Below, piece after piece: positions 1 to 12,786 of a DNA stretch of 64,000 nt. Below the pieces are notes generated by a model. It searched no databases and was not told where the DNA came from. It worked only from the letters and a program-made list of their open reading frames with translations. Each line of letters opens with the position of its first letter. The stretch's first letter is position 1. The stretch lies in contig CM021321.1 in assembly GCA_010645155.1 (NCBI GenBank), positions 8,509,482 through 8,573,481 on the forward strand. The letters are read 5' to 3'. A program made the translations under genes and the position numbers. The stretch is from Tigriopus japonicus. Its lineage: Eukaryota; Arthropoda; Copepoda; Harpacticoida; Harpacticidae.

Positions 1-120
1 TAAGTCTAGTATTAACCATGTTTACCATGTTCACGGTATATCTTGAATAAAAGTTCATTTCTAATGGCAATAGTCTACACAGTCTTGTTCATAAGAGGAC
101 GGGTCAAAGGTACAAGTTGA

Positions 121-3100
121 TCACTCCGATTTAGCTGTGGGTGGACGAGAATTGTCCTTGACATAATTCAATATCTTCCTGAGATCCTTTGACATGTAAT
201 AAGGCTTTTCAGCAGATCCATCATTCCTCTCAATGTCCTAGAACATAATATTGAAAGTTGGGACAATGGATCAAGCACAGACGAATGCAGTTTCTTACCT
301 CGAGGAAACAAAGGAACAACGTGTCTACAGCCATTTCGTAGACATCGAAAAATACATCAGCGATAAAGAAAGATCCCACGATGATGACAAACACTGGCAC
401 GAAATAGTAGTTGAGATCTTCCACTTGGATCTTATCAATCCGGCCTAAAATATATAAAAATCCTTGGATTTTGAGCAATATTGAAACACAATTGTATCAC
501 TACCCAATATTTACCACTAAAAACGTAGAATGACAACACCCCCATGGTGCCAACTATGACCAGTTTCCCCAGAAGGAGTAAGAAATCAGTAATCTTGTCT
601 AAAACGGCAACCCTGAAAAGCAAGTTTAGTCGCCGTCAGCAATTGCTGGTAGAAACGGAAAGGGAAGCACTAAAGTAAAGGAATGGCCATCATTTGGCTC
701 GGTTACTATGGAAAGCTGAAGTAATACAAGACCGTTAGAGTAGGTGTCGTGTCTTTTGAATGTTAAAAATGGCACGATTAGATTATATTGAACAGCAACC
801 CACCTGACAATGTTTCTCATGAGAAGGGAAAACGCTTCCTTGGCAGACCAACAAAAGTTCTTCCCGTAGATTGCTGTCATAATGTATGCATTTCGGTTGA
901 TGAACTTCATGAAGGTTTCCAGGCACCAAAAGCAACACCGACACATACACAAGACCGCCTAAGGGACAAAGGGCTTTGTTGAACATTTCGAGAGCACAAC
1001 TTGGTAAATGCACATTGTGGGACGTAGATATGCATTTTCTGACCTTGACGAGGGGGTTGTCTTGTCGGTACTCTTTGAGTTTCTGCTCGATAAATTCAAT
1101 CATCAATCTGATCATTCGGATTATGGCAATAATCAGAGACCCAAAGGCCAGAGTGCCCAGATGATACCTAAAGGTCCGGCTGAAACTTCTCGTCAAAGGG
1201 GCTGAAGGCAAATTTTTCTTGTCAAAGGTCCAATACCAAGCAGCAAAGGCTCCAGCCATGACCATCTCCTCCATGGCTGACACAAAGAAAAGACCCCACA
1301 GAAGCCCGAATACATTAAAAATCTGAAAGAAACTCAATACTGTCGGCTTATCTTGGAATGGGCTGCTTTTCGACGGAGATTGCCGACGAAGGCTTTGCAA
1401 CAGATTAAGGTGAAAGCCCTTGTTTGCTCGCTAGAATGAGAACTCACCAGAGAAAATCCCCTCAAGAATCACTAACTTTTCAGAGTGATTATGAGTGACT
1501 GATAGAGAAGGATCTTACCTGGAGGTAGTTTGCCAGAGACGTGGTCCCATATTTAAAGAAGTCGCAACGAGCTTCAGGGCAAATATCGGTCACATTTTGG
1601 GGCGGGGTTTCGCCGTCACACTTGAACCCACTTCGCGGATATTGCGACAAGACTGAAACAAATCAACTCTTGCGATTCACACTGTGGTCTCGGTAGGATC
1701 ATCTTCAAATTAAGTTTGTTACCTCTCGGATCTTTGCAATCGGAAGTGTTTAACATGAAACTTTGCTCGCCAACAGATGCCAGGAAGGATGCCAAAAGAA
1801 CGAACCATGCAATCACCACCAAGTCACAAATGAATGGAACAACGGGGAATAAGAGCGTGGACATCATATGCCCCACGGCGATTGACCCTTCCTCAATAAG
1901 TTCAATGGCCAGCTTGATTCTAGGAAAGGAATGAGTTGGAAGTTAATTATATTGACCAAGCCCTAGATGTACATTATTGGTCACAATTGGAATAGATGGA
2001 GTTACCTCTTCCTTAAGAATATCAAGATGATCAAAACAATGACGAGAACCACAGCCAATATTATCAGTAACACGAGCCAAGTAGTGGATAGTTCTGTATA
2101 TACACTTAGGTTGGCCGTGAATCCTATGAAGAGGAGATCTTTTATTATATCATTGTTCTACCCTGGGTAGAATCTGGCTTGATTTAAACCATATTACGCG
2201 AAGGGTGTGTTATTCAAAACCTTTCAAAATCTCCCCAACTCTTTCCGTAATGTATTTTCCCCCTTTTCTCTCATATTGACGTCAAATATTACGATCAAAT
2301 GAGCAAATAGAAGAAAAACGTGCCTTCATTTAAAAATGAGTCATCCGGATTCGGATTGTCCTTGAGTTGGTCATAACGGAAGTAGCAATACACAATTCCG
2401 ACGCACAACAACAAGACTGACAAAATCAGCGAAGTCCAAACCATAACCGCGGCCACGTATCTGTAATGGAATAAAAAGAAAGTTGGCAAGCCCAAGCTGC
2501 CAAAAACTTTCTGGTAATGACAGCCATTTATACCTCATGAGGACGATCCAGACTAGAGATAAAACTGTGGCGAGCACTAATGCCAAGAGAATCATCCACC
2601 ACGTGGTAGCGAGATCACTGTAGATTCTCTCTCCAAATGAGCGCACATCGATTAATTTGCCAATGTAGTTGACGGCCTTCTTCAAGACGCCACCACTCAC
2701 GACCTCGTTCTCGGGGGTCTCATTGGAATCAATGATGACAGTCTCATTTGTCATGGGTTGATTATCCTCTGTGGTCTGAAAACTGGGAATGCAACGGCCC
2801 AAGAGAGTTTTAGAGGGAACCCACCAGGGAGGGCAGATCTTTTGACGAATGAGGTTTTTGACCGTAATGCTGTCATCCGTAATTTGAGACTCGGTCATCT
2901 GGAAAGAAACCACAAAGAACCATTTCCGGTTGAAATGCAATACACGATGACGTCATTGATTTATTTATTGCCCACCTTTGGACTGCAAAAGGGAAACATT
3001 CTCCGTTTTATGTCGGTCTGCGAATTTTTACTGTCATCGATCTCCACCCAAGGTCTGCCAAAATCGCTGGGACACTCTTTCACACAAACCTTTAAAGAAA

Positions 3101-5193
3101 GATTAACGGATGCCAAATTTTGCCTTTAGCTTAACAATTACTAGGCGGTAAATCATTTTCGGAAAAAGTGAAAGGGACGATTAAAAATACTCATTCTTCA
3201 ATTCTCGAAAATTCACATCGGATATGAAAAAAATAATCAGACAAAAATGATGTTTCCTCCAAGGAAGGTCCTTCTTAACATCTTGAGCTAATCTGTACAT
3301 GCATAGCTCTTCACAGGAAACAACTACTTTCCTTCCGAGGCTAAATTTTTTGGAAGTCTTGTTGAATATAATTAAAATTATTAACTTGATTTGTTGGCAA
3401 GTTAAAAATTGTTTAATTCTCTTAGTAATACTATCTGGCTCTCATTGAGTAGTGTGGCACTACCTTTACTTACTTTCCAACTTCATGTTTGTCTTCTTCT
3501 CCTTAATGAAAGTAAATGACTAACAACATTTTTGGGGCCAAGCTGCAGACTGATTCCCCAACAGAAAACCAGTGTAAGACCCCATGAGACCCTTTCTCTA
3601 TTCTGATGTCTAGACATTGACTTGGAAATAACTATTTTGTCCAAATTTTGCCAAAGAGCCGTAAAAACAATAGCATTTTTTTGTCACCTGAGGCTCCAAA
3701 TTAGCCTTTATGTACAATTCCATAATTCTCCAAGGCCCCCAACGTAACTTGACACCCACGTTAACTTGAGTATCGACCAAGGGTATCCATAAAACTGCTT
3801 TTATTCTGCATCTATGACCCGTATTCAAAATTAAGTTTAATTCATTTATCTTTTTTGCTTCTTGAGTCCACCTTGGTAAGTACTTTCTACTTAAAAGGTG
3901 GAAACGCAAGTTCAAACATTCAAAAAATAAATAAATATCACTTTCGATGAAATCATAATCTTAGATCAGAGAAAATGAAATTAAGTGTCTTATTCCAAAA
4001 CGCATCTCATGTGCGTGGGGTATCCAAACCATTGGTAGACTCGGAATGCAATTCGTTAAATTGCACGATATTCGGATTTATGTTAAAAATCGAAATAAAG
4101 ATTTATCTTTTTTGAGCAGATGTTATTTTACAGATTTTGTTGTCAGACCAAGTTGCTCGAAGCTATCTTTTTTGAGCAGATGTTATTTTACAGATTTTGT
4201 TGTCAGACCAAGTTGCTCGAAGCTATGATTTAATTAAACAAGGTATGTTGGGCGACCCATGCACGTTTCAAAAAATGTACGCCAAGAGCGAGAAACTCGT
4301 TAAAATCCAATATTTTGTAAAGTAAAGATGTTGCACAGACTCATATTTCTAAGTTAGGTGTCCATTTGTGCAGAAAAATGATAAATTTTGATGTGAAACA
4401 CCCTGGCTTTAAGAGATACTGTACATCATTTTTGTCATGTTGCTTGCTCTTGACGTTTATTTTCTATGTATACAGGGGTCAACCAACATACCTTGTCTAA
4501 TTAAAACATAGCTTCGGACAATATAGTCTGACAACAAAATTTGTAAAAAATAATCTATTCACAATAAATAAATCTTTCATTCAATCTTTCTTCATAATTC
4601 AAAAAATCGTGCATTCAAACGAGTTACAAGCCCAGTCGACTTCTAGCCTGGATACCCCTCGTATGTTCGATTCTCACTACAAATTCGGTGAGTATTCTTT
4701 CTATTTGCCCCCTGCAGAAATCACGTGTGTGCGGATGAAGTACAGTCGGCTTAGGGTTTCTTCCATGATCAAGAGTCTTACATTTGTCACTCACCTGAGG
4801 TGTCGGACACCCAGTCACAGATGACAGTCTGGCACATCGAGACAAGTCAAAGAATAACAACTTGGCCTTCTCTCTGAAGCAAAGGCCAAACCATGTGAAG
4901 AAACCTACAGTCAACAATTCAATTAGCAATGGCTCTTACGTGTAATTGCCGCGTCCACAGATCTCTCCATCGGAATTCGACGGATAGATGAGTCTTTGAG
5001 GGTTTCCATTGGCAAACGCGTAAACGGCCACGGCAATCCAAGCTCCAAGAAAAACCAAGAAAAGCAAGAGGCAAATCACGTCCGTGCAAGATCGTTTGTT
5101 AATGGGTCCTTGGAAATCCGCGTCGTGCTCGTGTTTGCGACCATATTTGGAGTCATCTCCTCGGAAATCCTCGACCTTGTTCGAGGATCCCAT
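121..5193 (-). CDS. Ctl2: Choline transporter-like protein 2 (SLC44/CTL family)
   Basis: Multi-pass membrane protein of the SLC44 family, which carries choline and related substrates at plasma and organelle membranes. Exons (minus, in order): 5193-4940, 4873-4795, 3089-2976, 2898-2534, 2460-2324, 2123-2006, 1919-1723, 1652-1519, 1322-1044, 958-804, 612-515, 444-299, 237-121; phases agree throughout and give 581 residues ending in TGA. Family landmarks seen: N-terminal [32 protein letters not shown], a long glycosylatable loop with several NxT/S sites, [56 protein letters not shown] and PYYMSK near the C-terminus. About ten hydrophobic segments. Somewhat shorter than vertebrate CTL2 (about 700) because the extracellular loops are short. 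The start was chosen because MGSS...YGRK aligns with the family N-terminus. Intron 5 appears to use a GC donor. Substrate is not provable from sequence. Confidence 0.93.
2124..2323 (-). other. Probable GC-AG intron in the CTL2 gene
   Basis: Between exons 5 and 6 the only junction that keeps the frame and restores the family alignment (NEG joined to FTANLSVY, matching the GFxTxxxxY region of CTL proteins) uses a donor reading GAAG|GCACGT and acceptor CATAG|GATTC. A GT donor two bases downstream would shift the frame. GC-AG introns are a known minor class. Confidence 0.7.
4012..4663. mobile_element. Non-autonomous long-TIR (Mutator-like) element, copy 1
   Basis: Lies inside intron 2 of the CTL2 gene. 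The ends are inverted copies of TACGWGGGGTATCC, followed by roughly 200 bp of further imperfect inverted repeat. Near-related sequence recurs at 30757-31315, so this is a family and not a chance palindrome. No coding capacity was seen. It carries an internal 60-bp tandem duplication. No clear target-site duplication was found for this copy, so it is probably the older insertion. Confidence 0.75.
4104..4226. repeat. Exact 60-bp tandem duplication (about 2 copies)
   Basis: The same 60 bases, beginning TATCTTTTTTGAGCAG, occur twice in a row without mismatch inside the left arm of the long-TIR element. The copy at 30757-31315 has only one unit, so this is a local, recent duplication. Confidence 0.95.
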
Positions 5194-6948
5194 GACGAGG
5201 AAAACTCAACAAATGTCACGGGTTGAGTGAAAGACCACAATGTCTCGTTTTGCTCGTCACCCACCGGCTTTTCACCCACTGGAAAATGACGAATAGGCGC
5301 TGGAAAGTGCCCTTAACTATTGGTTCAACCGCAAATGGGTCTCAATCCCTGTCTCAGAGTGCGCTGAGTGGAATCATTAATAATGCAAGGAACATTGGAG
5401 TGGAGAAGCTAGAGCGTTCCATATTAGAGGAGACTGTCCAAATGTCAACTATTTACGCCACATTCTCCGCCCTTTAAACGTGGTTGTTTTGGATACATAT
5501 TATAGGCTAAAAAAGGAGCCTTTAATACATATAAATTTAAAATGTACCTCAATGTGTGATGAAGTCAAGGCTTTGTATGTAGATATTGAAATGGTTTATC
5601 CAGCAATGTTTTCAAGGAATTGGCTGAAATTATGATGGATAATTTTATCCTCACATTGTACCTCGCATGTATGCTTAACACGTTTTAAAGTTGAGTAATA
5701 AAATTCTTGTGAATATTTTTTTTCAATGGTGGTTATTAAAAAGTTAAAATAAGCAAAGCATATCAGGTCTACTTCAGTAGATTAGCGCTTATGTGTGAGT
5801 TGGAGAAAATGCTAACTGCTTTCATATGTAGAGCTCTTCAAAGCTTCTCGAACTTATTCCATAATGCATACCTGCTCAAAGCCACACACAGACACCCAGA
5901 GGAGCAATATTATACCTTGAACACTCTTAATGTTATAAACTGCACTTTCTTTTAAAACACACCTAATTGCTTCGAGTTCGTCACTAGCACTGTTTTTGTC
6001 CCCCGTTCTGGCTCTGCACACGCAAAATACTTTTATCATTCATCCGTTGTTCGCTTTGAACGGTCATAACGCTATTTAGCTTAGCTTATCTTAGATGCTG
6101 GAACTATGCAATAAACTCTGAAGCCTTTGGCTTTTCGACGACGGATTCTTTTGTGAGTCACTCAACCAAGACAAATGCACGATTGAGGATTCTAATGTAG
6201 GGATAATGATTTCTATGATAGAATCATTGACGCAAAGCCCCAGTATTGATTTGCTTAGAAAGCTCCAATGACTGTTGAGAGGGTCCTCTGTACTACTGGA
6301 GTTCCACTCAAATAAGCTCGCTAAAGCAGGTAGTGGTTCATGCTATGGGCTCTGTTTGAGGTTAAGGTGAGTGAGTAGTACATTTTTAGGAGCTTCTTTG
6401 CTAAAACGGACCTAAGGTTGATTGAAGCTTGAAGTTGACAAGAAAGTTTGTTATTTGTGGTTCAATGACTGTGACTAGATTACGATTTGTATGAAAAGGG
6501 GTTCGATCATGCTTTGTTTGGAAAACTGAGTCTTTGGGATGGAGTAAGAAAAGAACTGTAATTTTGAAGAACTCCTTGATCATCAGGTCAGATTCTGAAC
6601 ATTGAAGGGTGCGGCACACAAAAAAATGGTTAAATTTTTCTATCACTCATATAAAACAAATGCTTAGGAAATTGGCAAATTAATACAAAACACTTAGAAA
6701 TACTCTCATTAAAGAAAAGGTACAGCTTTTTTCCCCGATAACATGACGCTCAAACTCCGATGGGTAAGCCCCATTTTTCTGTCTCATCAGATCAGACAAA
6801 GATGATTCCATAATTTGAAGAGGTTCTTGATGTATGCACGTGTATCATGTAGTGTATTCCCTAATCTTAAGCAACTCAATTGAAACATTTATTATTATAG
6901 AGAAAGGCATTCATGGACAGAAATAAGTTCAATAAAAGGGTGGTTTCT
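5194..6948. other. Intergenic stretch between CTL2 and MePCE
   Basis: Holds the 5' flank and probable promoter of CTL2 and the 3' flank of MePCE, both on the minus strand. Only short, unrecognisable open frames; no RNA gene or element is supported. Confidence 0.6.
6888..6893 (-). terminator. Poly(A) signal AATAAA of the MePCE gene
   Basis: AATAAA on the minus strand about 55 bases downstream of the MePCE stop codon, a normal position for a cleavage signal. Confidence 0.6.
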
Positions 6949-9900
6949 TCAACTTGGAGACTCTGGACCTTGCCTTGGACTATAAGAAGGCACACTACCC
7001 GCTGGACTCTGACTTTGGCTCGATTGAGGAACAACTGGATTGGGCGATAATTGAGGTTCCTGAGGGGTCGGGCTTTGGACCGCAGCATTCGGACTGTAAG
7101 AGACAGAAGGACCCGGAATGGGACTATTGGGACCCCCATTCGCCACCGGACTATTAGGTGTGGCCGGATTGCTATATGTCTCCTCTCCGATGGGAGGATA
7201 GTGGGTTGGATAGACTTGCGGTGAGGTAGAGGGGTCATAGTTCGACTGAGGTGTGTTACCACCACTACTCGAATAACCATACCTGAAACGAAAGAATTGC
7301 CATGAAAAATCTACAACTCAAGTTCAGCCAATGAGGTATCTCACCAAAGGTACTTTTGTTGATCCGCTGGAGATGTTCCCGAGGGTCCAGGATGAGGCGT
7401 GGTATTGCCCGAGATCTCAGATTGTTGGATTTGGGGCGAGGTTGCACTGCGGGCAGTGGGTGAGTTGGAAGAGGTTCCAGGGGTTCGGTAACCTCCTTTG
7501 GGCGTGGCATTACCCGGACTGTACGGACCAGGACTAAAGCTAGATGGTCCAGCCACATGGGAGGGCGTTCCTGGATTACTTGGCGTGTATCCCGACTGAC
7601 TGGGGGCGTATCCCGGTTCGAGGAAATCGTCAGATTGCTCAACAGTATGCCCAGGGGTGGATGCGTTGCTGATCAACCCTGGAGGCGGTCCCGTGTACAC
7701 TGGGGAATGCTGAGTGGGTCTCCGATGGGCGGGATTATCTTCCGGACTTGGTCCACTATAACCCGGAGTCAGACCTTGCTGATAACCGGAATATGTGGGC
7801 GTGTTTCCGGGAGAATAGTGTGGAGTAAATCCGCCTAGATACAAGGTTGGATTGGCAGGACGGGAAAACTTATCATCATCCGAATTAGGCGTGGCACTTG
7901 GACCCGCCTGGGGCGTGGCACCGGCCGAAGGTGTCCGATTGGGAGTCTTGTATAAATTGGCACTGGGTGAATGTAAAGGAGTGTACTTGTTATAGGTGGG
8001 CGTGAGGGAAGGGGCGTAGCACCGCTTTTGAGGAATATGCGGCGATGGACCACTATAGGGCGTGGTGGCTATGCTACTGGCGTGATAACTGGAAGATGCG
8101 CGTTTCACAAAAATCTGCAAAATGGAAGAAGCAAATTTGGAGGTGCTTTTATTGGCTGTTAAATCTAACCAATTGTCGTTTAATGTTTACTCACCTGAAT
8201 AGGTCTTTGAAAGCCTTTGGATGAATGGTGGGGTACGGCAATATTATGACCAGAGCTGAAACCGACTTGGTGGATGAGATAGTCGGAAAACTGTTCGGGT
8301 TTGAGCTTGATCTTTTGGAAGTTTTCATAGATTCGCTCGGTTAATTTCTTTTTTAACCGATACGAAGGAAATCCTTGAGCCTCTAGGATGAATAATCCAC
8401 CTAATAAGACAAATATCAAGCGTGCATGAGAATATCCTGAACATATTACCTTATTGAAAAACGAACCTGGACGTAGTTGAGCGAAAATCCGCTTGAATGC
8501 TCTCTTCAAACCTTCGTCGCCAAAGTTGAGGTGCATCCATTTGGTGGTCGAGAAGCAAGTGATGACATCGAATTCGGGTTGAACTGTCTCAAGCAATTCA
8601 TCGCTATCCAATACATAATTCCCGCACACAAACTTCACATTCCGAGGATATTGCTGGGCCGAATTTGGGTCTTGTTGAAATCTCAAACCCGATGCCGGAT
8701 CTAAAGGTCCAAAGATCTGCGGTAGATTGGCAGGAAATTGTGGGCTCTTTTTGGCATCCTTGCTCTCACCCGATTTTGGAGCCGCATTTGAGGCCTTGGT
8801 TTGACTTGCGACATGCCGAAGTCGCTTTCGAGCTTCTTCAATCAACCCTTTGTCAATGTCCATGCCAATGATAGATTTGGTTTGGAACAATCGCGCCAAA
8901 GCCATCGTCAATTGGCCAACATTGCATCCGATGTCCAAAACTTCTTTGCCAACAAACCATTCGGCCTTTAAGTACTTTAATCGATGATCATCATCCGCGG
9001 TTGGGGCACGATAGCCGTAATAACGATTGTAATTGCCATATTCGAACTTCTTATTCTTCTGATGAAACTTTGTTCCACCCGTTTTAGGCTCGACAGCCTT
9101 ACTCTGAGCTTGCTGGACTTTGTTGCCAGCTTTTAGGGAGTTTTTGGCCGTTTGAAAGTTATTTTTCGAGCCTTTGAATTGCCTTGAAGAAGGTGGAGGG
9201 CAAACAGGACTTGCCACTTCGTCTTTTGTTGAAGTCGATTTCAGAGGCGGAGTCTCGATCTCTTTGGGATTTCGTTTCAAGATCGGAGCCTTGGGTTCTT
9301 GAGGGATCGAACTATCGGACTGATTCAAAAGATCATCGTCATCACGAGCATCTAAGCTACAATCGATCTCGTGCTCAGGCTCAGATTCATGTTCGCGAGC
9401 ATTGGCCATCATCAAACTGGCCTTGCTTGAGGTCGATCGGGCTCGCTTCCGATATCGGAATTTCTTCCTCCGCTTTTCATTCAAAGCAGCCAAATTAGGT
9501 GAGATCAGTTTCGATTCGTACTCGTTCTCGTCCACAACGGCATTCAGATTAAGTGGATCGGAGATGTTGGGTGGAATGAGCACCTCAATTTTGTGCTCGG
9601 GTTTGCGATGTTTCGGAGTTGGAATGGGAGATGATTCGGGAGTAACGGCATTCATAATCTTGGACATCTTTTCATTCGAGAGACTGTTGAGATTCAAAGG
9701 ATCCCGGATATTTCCTCCCAGAAGAAATTTCGAAGGCAACACGTTCTTATGATTTCGTTTCAGACCGGCGTTATTGTGCTTGTTCACGTTTTTCCAACGT
9801 TTGGCATTATTGGTGGAGGCGGAAAGAAGACTTTGCTTGGAATGGCCCTCTGAGAACGAATAACTCCGTTTTCGAAGTTGCCGAGGATAGTTGGATGGGC

Positions 9901-11257
9901 GCTTCATGACCGAGTTTGCCGCACCATTTGGTGGTATCTTGATTAAAGAAAAGAAAATTGAATATTATTAGTGATTTTTGTGTTGAAAACATTGTCGATT
10001 GTTCTACATTGGGATTTCCCGCTTGTTTTTGAAATTTGCGGGTCAGCCATACATGAGCATACTAAATTATCAGATGTGATAAATTGCGTCATTCCCATGA
10101 ATTAGATTTTAGCAGCTTTAGCTTAGACACTAAAAAAACAAAGAGAATAAAAATATGTTTGAAAATAATAAATATCTATAAAAATTCTTGAAAGGTTTAA
10201 TCAGGTTACACTGAAAAATACTTCTCTCCACAACACAAGGTGATTTCATCTTCTAAATTTCTTGGGCAGGATTTTTCCTTTGTGCGCAAAGCCTTTTTAA
10301 ACAACTTTACCCCATAGCTCAAATAGCGCTGAATTTTAATAACAACCTTTTGTCTTGCCCAGGATGTGTCAATTCTAAGCTAAACAACCTTTTGGTATAA
10401 ACCTAGGGGCAAGCAAGGTGCATTGCCATCAACTAGCCAACAAAGGCAACATCTAACATAAGCTTGAAAAGCAGAAACAAACCAAACATTATGAATAACA
10501 CCAGATTAATAAATTGCAAACATTAATGAAACAAACTCAAATACACAATCAAATGAATATCACGACAAATATTTTTAACTCTTGTTAGATTTATGATTTT
10601 TAAATTATTTTTACAACTAAATCATGAAAATATAAGAACACAAATGTTAAAAAGCTGCCAATAGCACAAAACTGAAAGAAAATATGAACATCCAATTCTA
10701 TAAATGGCAATTGAACAATGTAAGATAGTACCACATTACTTTTGTTTACTTTTATATTTTGAAAATCACAGTGCAAAAAGAATCTCAACCTATTTCGATA
10801 CACACTTCTACATGAACCACTATGTGCCAAATATCAAATAAGAAAGCAATCTCGCCATACTTATCATTCATACTAAACGCAAACTTGTCAATATTACCTT
10901 TTTGGCCCCCACTTCCTCTTGCGCACCCTCGCCCGTCGCCTCCTCTTTGGCGTTTGCGAGCCCTCCTCCAGCTGTTGCCGCCGCCGTCTTTGTTGTAGTT
11001 GCATTATTCACTCTCCTTCCTCCACTTTGATTTTGATTATGCGAGAATCGCTGTTGTGAAGTGTGCCCATGTCTGCTCTGAGCTTGATGTGGCTGTTGTG
11101 AGTGTGAGTGGTGAGGGTGCGTCTGAAGACTACCAAAAGTCACACGTTTACCGCCACTAGGACCACTTGAGCCACTCCCTGGCCCGCCCACTTTGTCCAG
11201 AATGGCTAATCGCTCCACCTCAGGTGATGTCATGGCCGCACAATGGACCGCAATCAC
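6949..11257 (-). CDS. MePCE: 7SK snRNA 5'-methylphosphate capping enzyme (MePCE/Bin3) with long C-terminal tail
   Basis: SAM-dependent enzyme that monomethylates the 5' gamma-phosphate of 7SK RNA and stays in the 7SK RNP that holds P-TEFb. Exons (minus): 11257-10898, 9937-8467, 8400-8195, 8114-7345, 7282-6949; 1046 residues, or 1038 if the second ATG (11233, MTSPEVERL) is used. Seen: the family block LPSKFLLGGNIRDPLNLNS at about 187-205, FEYGNYNRYYGYR at 418-430, SAM motif VLDIGCNVG at 453-461, GMDID at 478-482, TKWMHLN at 585-591, and LRPGGLFILEAQ...GFQRPIQ ending the catalytic domain near 679. Known family members stop soon after this point. Here two further exons add about 367 residues rich in S, T, P, G and Y with more than 30 SP/TP dipeptides. 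Exon 1 encodes a His/Gln/Gly-rich segment and joins in phase 0 with good splice sites, but is the least certain exon. Confidence 0.92.
9938..10897 (-). other. Intron 1 of MePCE
   Basis: A+T-rich, with no recognisable element or nested gene. Donor AAAAAG|GTAATATT and acceptor TTTAATCAAG|ATACC on the minus strand. Confidence 0.7.
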
Positions 11258-12786
11258 GGAATATGAAATACAATTGGAGGCTTTCGGTCACGTTCTGACA
11301 ACGATTTGCTTTGAGCCAACGTTTACGTTTTCATGCACGCAGGGTTGCTAAATTGGACTATCCATCAGATGAATGACCAAATATTGATTATTCATGAGGA
11401 AAGTTGATATTTTATGAGCTATGGTATGAATTGGGAGACTTGTGGCGACGAAAATGGATGGTTTCGTAAAATCAGATTGAGGTTAGTGCTGATCAAGGTT
11501 ACGTTTTCATGGCATCACTGAATGCTTACTCCGTCATAGATAGATGGCCACTTTTACAGCTCTAAAAGTTCTGGGGAAAAGTTATAATCTTTAATACTCG
11601 GATTGCCTTGAGTCATAATATGCGTATTTCCTTGACTCTAGTCAAGATTGAATCAATTAGATGCTGATTTTTATTGATTTGTTGTTACTTTTTCAAATCA
11701 ATCGGAAACTTAGGTTTGGGAAGGAATGGTAAAAATATCAACGTGAGTGGAGAGGTTCCTCTCCGGCTGAACTGGCCGAGAAATCAGGAGAGGTCAGCCG
11801 CTCTTTAGGTTTGTGCCGAATTCTTTCATGCCAATAATGATCGAACATGTTAGAATTAATGCATGCATATTCAGCTCATAAATGAAAATATCTATTATGT
11901 GCAAAATACATGGAGGGTCACACAGGAATGGAGAGAAACGCATTGTCACTGTACTCCAGTAGAAAAACAAGTTTTTGAAGTCTTTGCTTCTGATTCCCAA
12001 TCCGTTTGAAACACACATTTTTTAATTTTTTCTAGTATTTATCTGATGCTTTTTCTTGATAAATAATGTCATGCCAACTTCGAAGAACAGATGTATGCCT
12101 TTGACGGCAAATAAATCATGGTTTTACGAATCCATTTTCATATAAAAAATGTAGTGCAGTGTTATGCTTAGTTCTACTCAATAGTGAAAATTAGGAATAT
12201 CAACACTTAATGTGTCCTCATCCGACACAGATGATGCCACCCAAGATTCTTAAGAACTATCCTACCAATCACAAGATGACTCGATCATTGCCAGGGTTTT
12301 TAAATTTTGCAAATCCACAAGCATGCGGTTTGTATTCGATTTAGATATATAAAGTGATATTTAAAGCGATCAGATTTGGTATGGAGCTTGTGTTAATGTG
12401 GGATGTGCGAGGGTATTTTTCATATATCGGAGTTGGAGTCAAACCAATTCTTAAATTTAGTAGGGCTTTGACAGTTTCTAGCTTCATTTGGTAGACCGTT
12501 CCACAGAGGGATGGGTCGGATAAAGAAGAAATATTTTCGTATATCATTGCTTACTCGAGATGCGGATATTGATATCGGCACAACTACTTCACAAGACTAA
12601 TTTTTATTGAAAACCAGTAGGCTTTTGGTATCGAACCTTCAACTCCAACACCGGGTTTCTTTCACCCCTAATTCCTATCCATGGCAGCTCCCGGTCTAAA
12701 CAATAACAAAAACTCGTAACATAAATTAAACGAGTCCATGTCACCTTAGGATCCGTCGAATCCTTCAAAATCCTTAAGCCTTCATC
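11258..12786. other. Intergenic stretch between divergent MePCE and CMC1 genes
   Basis: Head-to-head arrangement; promoters of both genes should lie here. No TATA-type or other regulatory site can be assigned with confidence, and no gene is supported. Confidence 0.55.

Noticed and set aside
7341..8120. A separate SPT5-like gene at 6949-8120
   Set aside because: The TPxYSG-type composition suggested an SPT5 C-terminal region, but no KOW or NGN domain is nearby and the segment joins MePCE in phase through good splice sites, completing the GFQRPIQ-IFVK end.
9381..9400. Long plus-strand frames opposite MePCE exon 2 (for example 9184-9498)
   Set aside because: They are antisense shadows of the MePCE coding exon and show no family resemblance.
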